Source of the DNA: Planctomycetota bacterium
GTDB lineage: Bacteria > Planctomycetota > Phycisphaerae > UBA1845
NCBI GenBank assembly: GCA_016208685.1
Contig: JACQXM010000051.1
Location: 146,887 to 210,886 of the forward strand
Length of the DNA stretch: 64,000 nucleotides
Direction of reading: 5' to 3'
The notes below the pieces were generated by a model. That model saw only the letters and a list, made by a program, of their open reading frames with translations. It ran no database searches and had not been told where the DNA came from. Numbering within the stretch: the stretch's first letter is position 1; the number at the start of each line of letters is the position of its first letter. Shown piece by piece: positions 62,401-64,000 of the stretch. The position numbers were made by a program, and so were the translations under genes.

Positions 62401-63677
62401 ACCGCCCACAGCAGCCGCCCCGTTTGCGCGTCCAGGCATACCAGTTCCGGCGGAGTGCGCGTCGACTCGTACCCATAGAAAGGCAGCGCGTCGCCGGGTA
62501 CGGACGCATACACGCGTCCGTCCGCCACCGTGACACAGTCGAACCCCGGCCCCTGCTCGTCGGCGTCGGCGCGCGATGCCCCGCCTGCGTCCTCGGCGCG
62601 GTAGCGCCAAGCCGCCACTCCGGTGTGCCGGTGCAAGGCCACGATCTCACGGTCGTGCTGCACGAAGATGAACTCGCCATCGACCACCGGGTGCATGGAA
62701 AGCTGGCGCGGGTTATCCGCGGAATCGGCCGGCGTGGGCTCGCCTCCGCCGCGCTCCGCGTGCGCCACCGCGCCGCCGAACTCGTCGAAGCGCCAGAGCA
62801 ACCCGAGCTCGTCCACGCGGCTTGCCGACCGACGGTCACGCGCGCTGCTGCCCCCGAACATCGGCCAGCCGGCGGGGGCCGGCGGCTGCCGAAGCGGAAA
62901 GAGCGTGCCCCGTCCATGCGCTAGCGCCTCCGACAGCGAGCGTTCCTCGCCCATCCAGCGGATGCGCAGGTTGCCGAGGTCGGACTCTTGCGCCGCATCG
63001 CGCGAAGGTCGATCGGCGGAAGCGGCAGCACTTCGCCCCTCCGCGGGTTCACCCTCCAGGGCGTCGATGACCGCCAGCATGGCGCGGTATCGCGCGGCTT
63101 GGTCCGCGGCGGTTGGGTGTTGCTCCAGTGCGCGGCGATACACGCGCCGAGCCAGCGCCAGGTCGCCGGACTCCAGCGCCAATTGGCCGATGGTGTCCGC
63201 CAGTTTGGCGGCCGGGCGGGTGCAGAAGTAGCGTTCGAAGACCGCCAGGTCGTCCTCCAGGCCGGCGCTCTCCGCCGCGGCGCGGATTCGATCGTCGGCC
63301 TCACGATCGAAGCGCTCCTGGTAGGCGCTGACGCCCGCTTCCGGCCAGCCGCCGATCCAATCGTTGATGTGAGCCCGAATACCGATGTACGCACCGCGCG
63401 GCGTGCGGACCAGGCGATCGCCGAAGGCATCCGCGGTGCGTTGCAGGAGCTCGGCGGCCTGCGACCACTCGCCGGCGTCGATCAATCGCTGTGCCTTCGC
63501 CAGGGCGTCGGACGCCTCGAAGCTGTCGTTGATGTAGACATCGCTGCGCGCCGGTTCGGCGAGCAGGCGACGCTCCGCGGCCGGAGGCGGCTCGCCGGCG
63601 GGCGGTGCGGCCACGAGGACCGCTGCGGAAAGCGCGCCCACGGCCCCCGCCACAAGCTCCCACGTTCGGAATCGCAT
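59424..63677 (-). CDS. Large exported PQQ-propeller/TPR protein (BamB-like)
   Basis: 1417 residues; the ATG at 63677 has GGAG 5 bases upstream; signal-like start (LVAGAVGALSAAVLVAAPPA). The N-terminal 250 residues are helical TPR-type repeats (ALAKAQRLIDAGEWSQAAEL; ESGDLALARRVYRRALEQHP). A PQQ-type propeller follows (WPMFGGSSARDRRS; CLDAQTGRLLWAVSPAAG; YLYRFSAATGTFEF). Then come more TPRs (RFEEAARAYARAYHRYPR) and a second propeller (VSGNRRWSYGE; AIDVAAGDLLWTQTY; YDLETGARRWRAS; VDEVTGMTLWHGTV). Such proteins scaffold assemblies outside the cytoplasm. It heads the leftward pseudopilin cluster, so a link with secretion is possible. Confidence 0.83.
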   Translation of the reverse strand: MRFRTWELVAGAVGALSAAVLVAAPPAGEPPPAAERRLLAEPARSDVYINDSFEASDALAKAQRLIDAGEWSQAAELLQRTADAFGDRLVRTPRGAYIGIRAHINDWIGGWPEAGVSAYQERFDREADDRIRAAAESAGLEDDLAVFERYFCTRPAAKLADTIGQLALESGDLALARRVYRRALEQHPTAADQAARYRAMLAVIDALEGEPAEGRSAAASADRPSRDAAQESDLGNLRIRWMGEERSLSEALAHGRGTLFPLRQPPAPAGWPMFGGSSARDRRSASRVDELGLLWRFDEFGGAVAHAERGGGEPTPADSADNPRQLSMHPVVDGEFIFVQHDREIVALHRHTGVAAWRYRAEDAGGASRADADEQGPGFDCVTVADGRVYASVPGDALPFYGYESTRTPPELVCLDAQTGRLLWAVSPAAGAEELSEIAFDSAPLVDRGHLFVVGRRRRSFGFEDAYLYRFSAATGTFEFRTHLGSASTGMLGFRRATMAVAALRGDTIYVCTNLGSYAAVSAQTGAVRWLRTYRRDLIGDSFDSTWAARGINAWAYNAVVCSGERLVIRPLDTSYLIVAAADDGRVLQTVTAADLGGAETLLGVDGNTLCVVGGGVACVDLETGAPRWVQALPEGGAYGRGAWVEDRVLVPTRVGISAYTVADGQRQDIPWGAEGRSGNLLPLPEQMIVAAEGNISVYVRKAELWESLRARMAEAPSDPAPALEFAEIALRGGEDAQALTLLDEAVRRAGGFLEPLDGGLKRRLFADILMFTDVLAGRGALSREDLARLFSFASQSAPDPEAHVRYRFRFAEMFERFQDAEQPLRLYHQVLRDRSLREIALPRQAAEPGASPSESAGSAAATRIGQLVERLGAAVYAPYEAEAQRWLDSGRAAEDLGLLTRVVDTFPNSNAAPQALTAQGDALVRLSRFEEAARAYARAYHRYPRNVNRPEVMRKIADAYERGGKTAYAYRWLTKAAREHPGVLVDHDNRWMTFREYRDRLAGVRSRVEVSRPRLELPLERHTTQTFEEGAVLLSPWFADAAAADWSRYYVYTSLGIRAFSTRTSQELWADPAPVRAKAELLVALPQVVVFATAYEVFGIDPVSGNRRWSYGEYPARLVDPNADFEDSGAFRTHALQDELLVSVRDNGGISAIDVAAGDLLWTQTYRPVAFGRVRVSDPWVVYHVVQDGRAVLCHLNAATGAWLGAVATDETRPVEDLHVALDGQVIVVTSQSIAAYDLETGARRWRASFDGQLRQSSLLLDVDALYGSDDGRQVRKISLEDGRTLWRSETISRRPDDEITVDRQGSSVLVSTSTGVSAVDEVTGMTLWHGTVPDEARLVRRMVTESYVVAVHVPDEDAGGDAAAYLYDHRNASGVIPARGGTRKLGVLSELRAIQVGDDALLIQTGSAVQTWTRE

Positions 63678-63735
63678 CTTGCTCCATTGTAGAGGCCGCT
63701 GGGCGTCCCTGTCATGCGCCGTAGGACCGACCCGC

Positions 63736-63860
63736 GCTGTGGGACCGGCTTTCCAGCCGGTCAGGCAGTGTTTGGACCGTGACCGCATGGCGGCGCTTGT
63801 CCGCCTCCGGCGGACGCGCTTGGCCATGGCACCCATCGTGCTGTGGGACCGGCTTTCCAG
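63736..63860. repeat. Two copies of a 21-base direct repeat, one forming a hairpin
   Basis: The string CTGTGGGACCGGCTTTCCAG occurs at 63737-63756 and 63841-63860, with an identical base before it. In the first copy GACCGGC (63743-63749) pairs with GCCGGTC (63756-63762). It lies in the non-coding gap left of the right-edge gene and looks like a dispersed intergenic element. Confidence 0.7.
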
Positions 63861-63894
63861 GAGGTATTTCCAAATCTTGTGGATGACCGCATGA

Positions 63895-64000
63895 TCAGGC
63901 GGCAGTTTTCTTGACGCCGTCGGCGAATTCGACGCCGGCGATCACGTCGGCAATGAGCGTTGAACCGTTCAACGCCCTCCACGTCCTCGAGGCACACTCC
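63895..64000 (-). CDS. C-terminal fragment of a possible transposase (partial)
   Basis: The open frame enters from the right edge and ends at TGA 63895-63897. The visible tail is TWRALNGSTLIADVIAGVEF followed by ADGVKKTAA. The pattern LNG..LI.DVI.GV.F.DG recalls the ends of some transposases (IS256-like), but 35 residues are too few to be sure. Confidence 0.4.
   Translation of the reverse strand, partial: ECASRTWRALNGSTLIADVIAGVEFADGVKKTAA

Overview
This 64 kb window is GC-rich and densely coding, with genes on both strands. It most likely comes from an uncultured planctomycete, possibly Phycisphaerae-like. The signs are very large secreted proteins built from Asp-box propellers, Cys-rich repeats and thrombospondin type 3 repeats, dockerin-like C-termini, a DUF1573 protein, many long-leader prepilins and short zinc-ribbon membrane proteins. 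This placement is an inference from gene content; no rRNA or marker phylogeny was available.

Layout. 1-8.3 kb: secreted proteins (a 5'-truncated astacin protease, a short dockerin-like protein, two Asp-box propeller proteins). 8.8-19.4 kb: housekeeping genes, namely ribE-pdxA-yacG, a nonulosonate (sialic-acid-type) block with a fused neuA-neuB plus neuC, an HDOD protein, 3-hydroxyanthranilate dioxygenase, tRNA-Tyr, metF and an archease-rtcB RNA-repair pair. 19.6-25.2 kb: a peptidase S74 fibre-like protein, a second short dockerin-like protein and a protein with three tandem thioredoxin domains. 25.5-33 kb: pgpA, truncated haemoglobin, hutH, argS, an LpxL-like acyltransferase, a moaD-moaE fusion and nth. 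33.3-38.3 kb: two secreted metalloproteases in tandem. 38.3-43 kb: pyrF, rsgA, a membrane protein and an FAH-family hydrolase. 43.4-46.2 kb: an apparent selenoprotein operon (ArsM-like methyltransferase plus two-domain redoxin) divergent from a LysR regulator. 46.7-51.3 kb: a beta-barrel-like protein, an M16 protease and a hemerythrin-like protein. 51.4-63.7 kb: a pseudopilin/GspF cluster with a large PQQ/TPR protein. The right edge holds a possible transposase fragment.

Most notable. (1) Three in-frame UGA codons in two adjacent genes lie at Cys-type positions. Each is followed by a perfect hairpin whose G-starting loop occupies nucleotides 25-27 counted from the U of UGA, the placement expected of bacterial SECIS elements. 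(2) Six secreted proteins end in one of two recurrent C-terminal modules, which may be sorting or docking tags. (3) There are several fusions or tandem architectures: NeuA-NeuB, MoaD-MoaE with an internal Gly-Gly, and a triple CGFC thioredoxin. No selA/B/C/D genes, secretion ATPase or secretin is visible here, so the partners of these systems must lie elsewhere.
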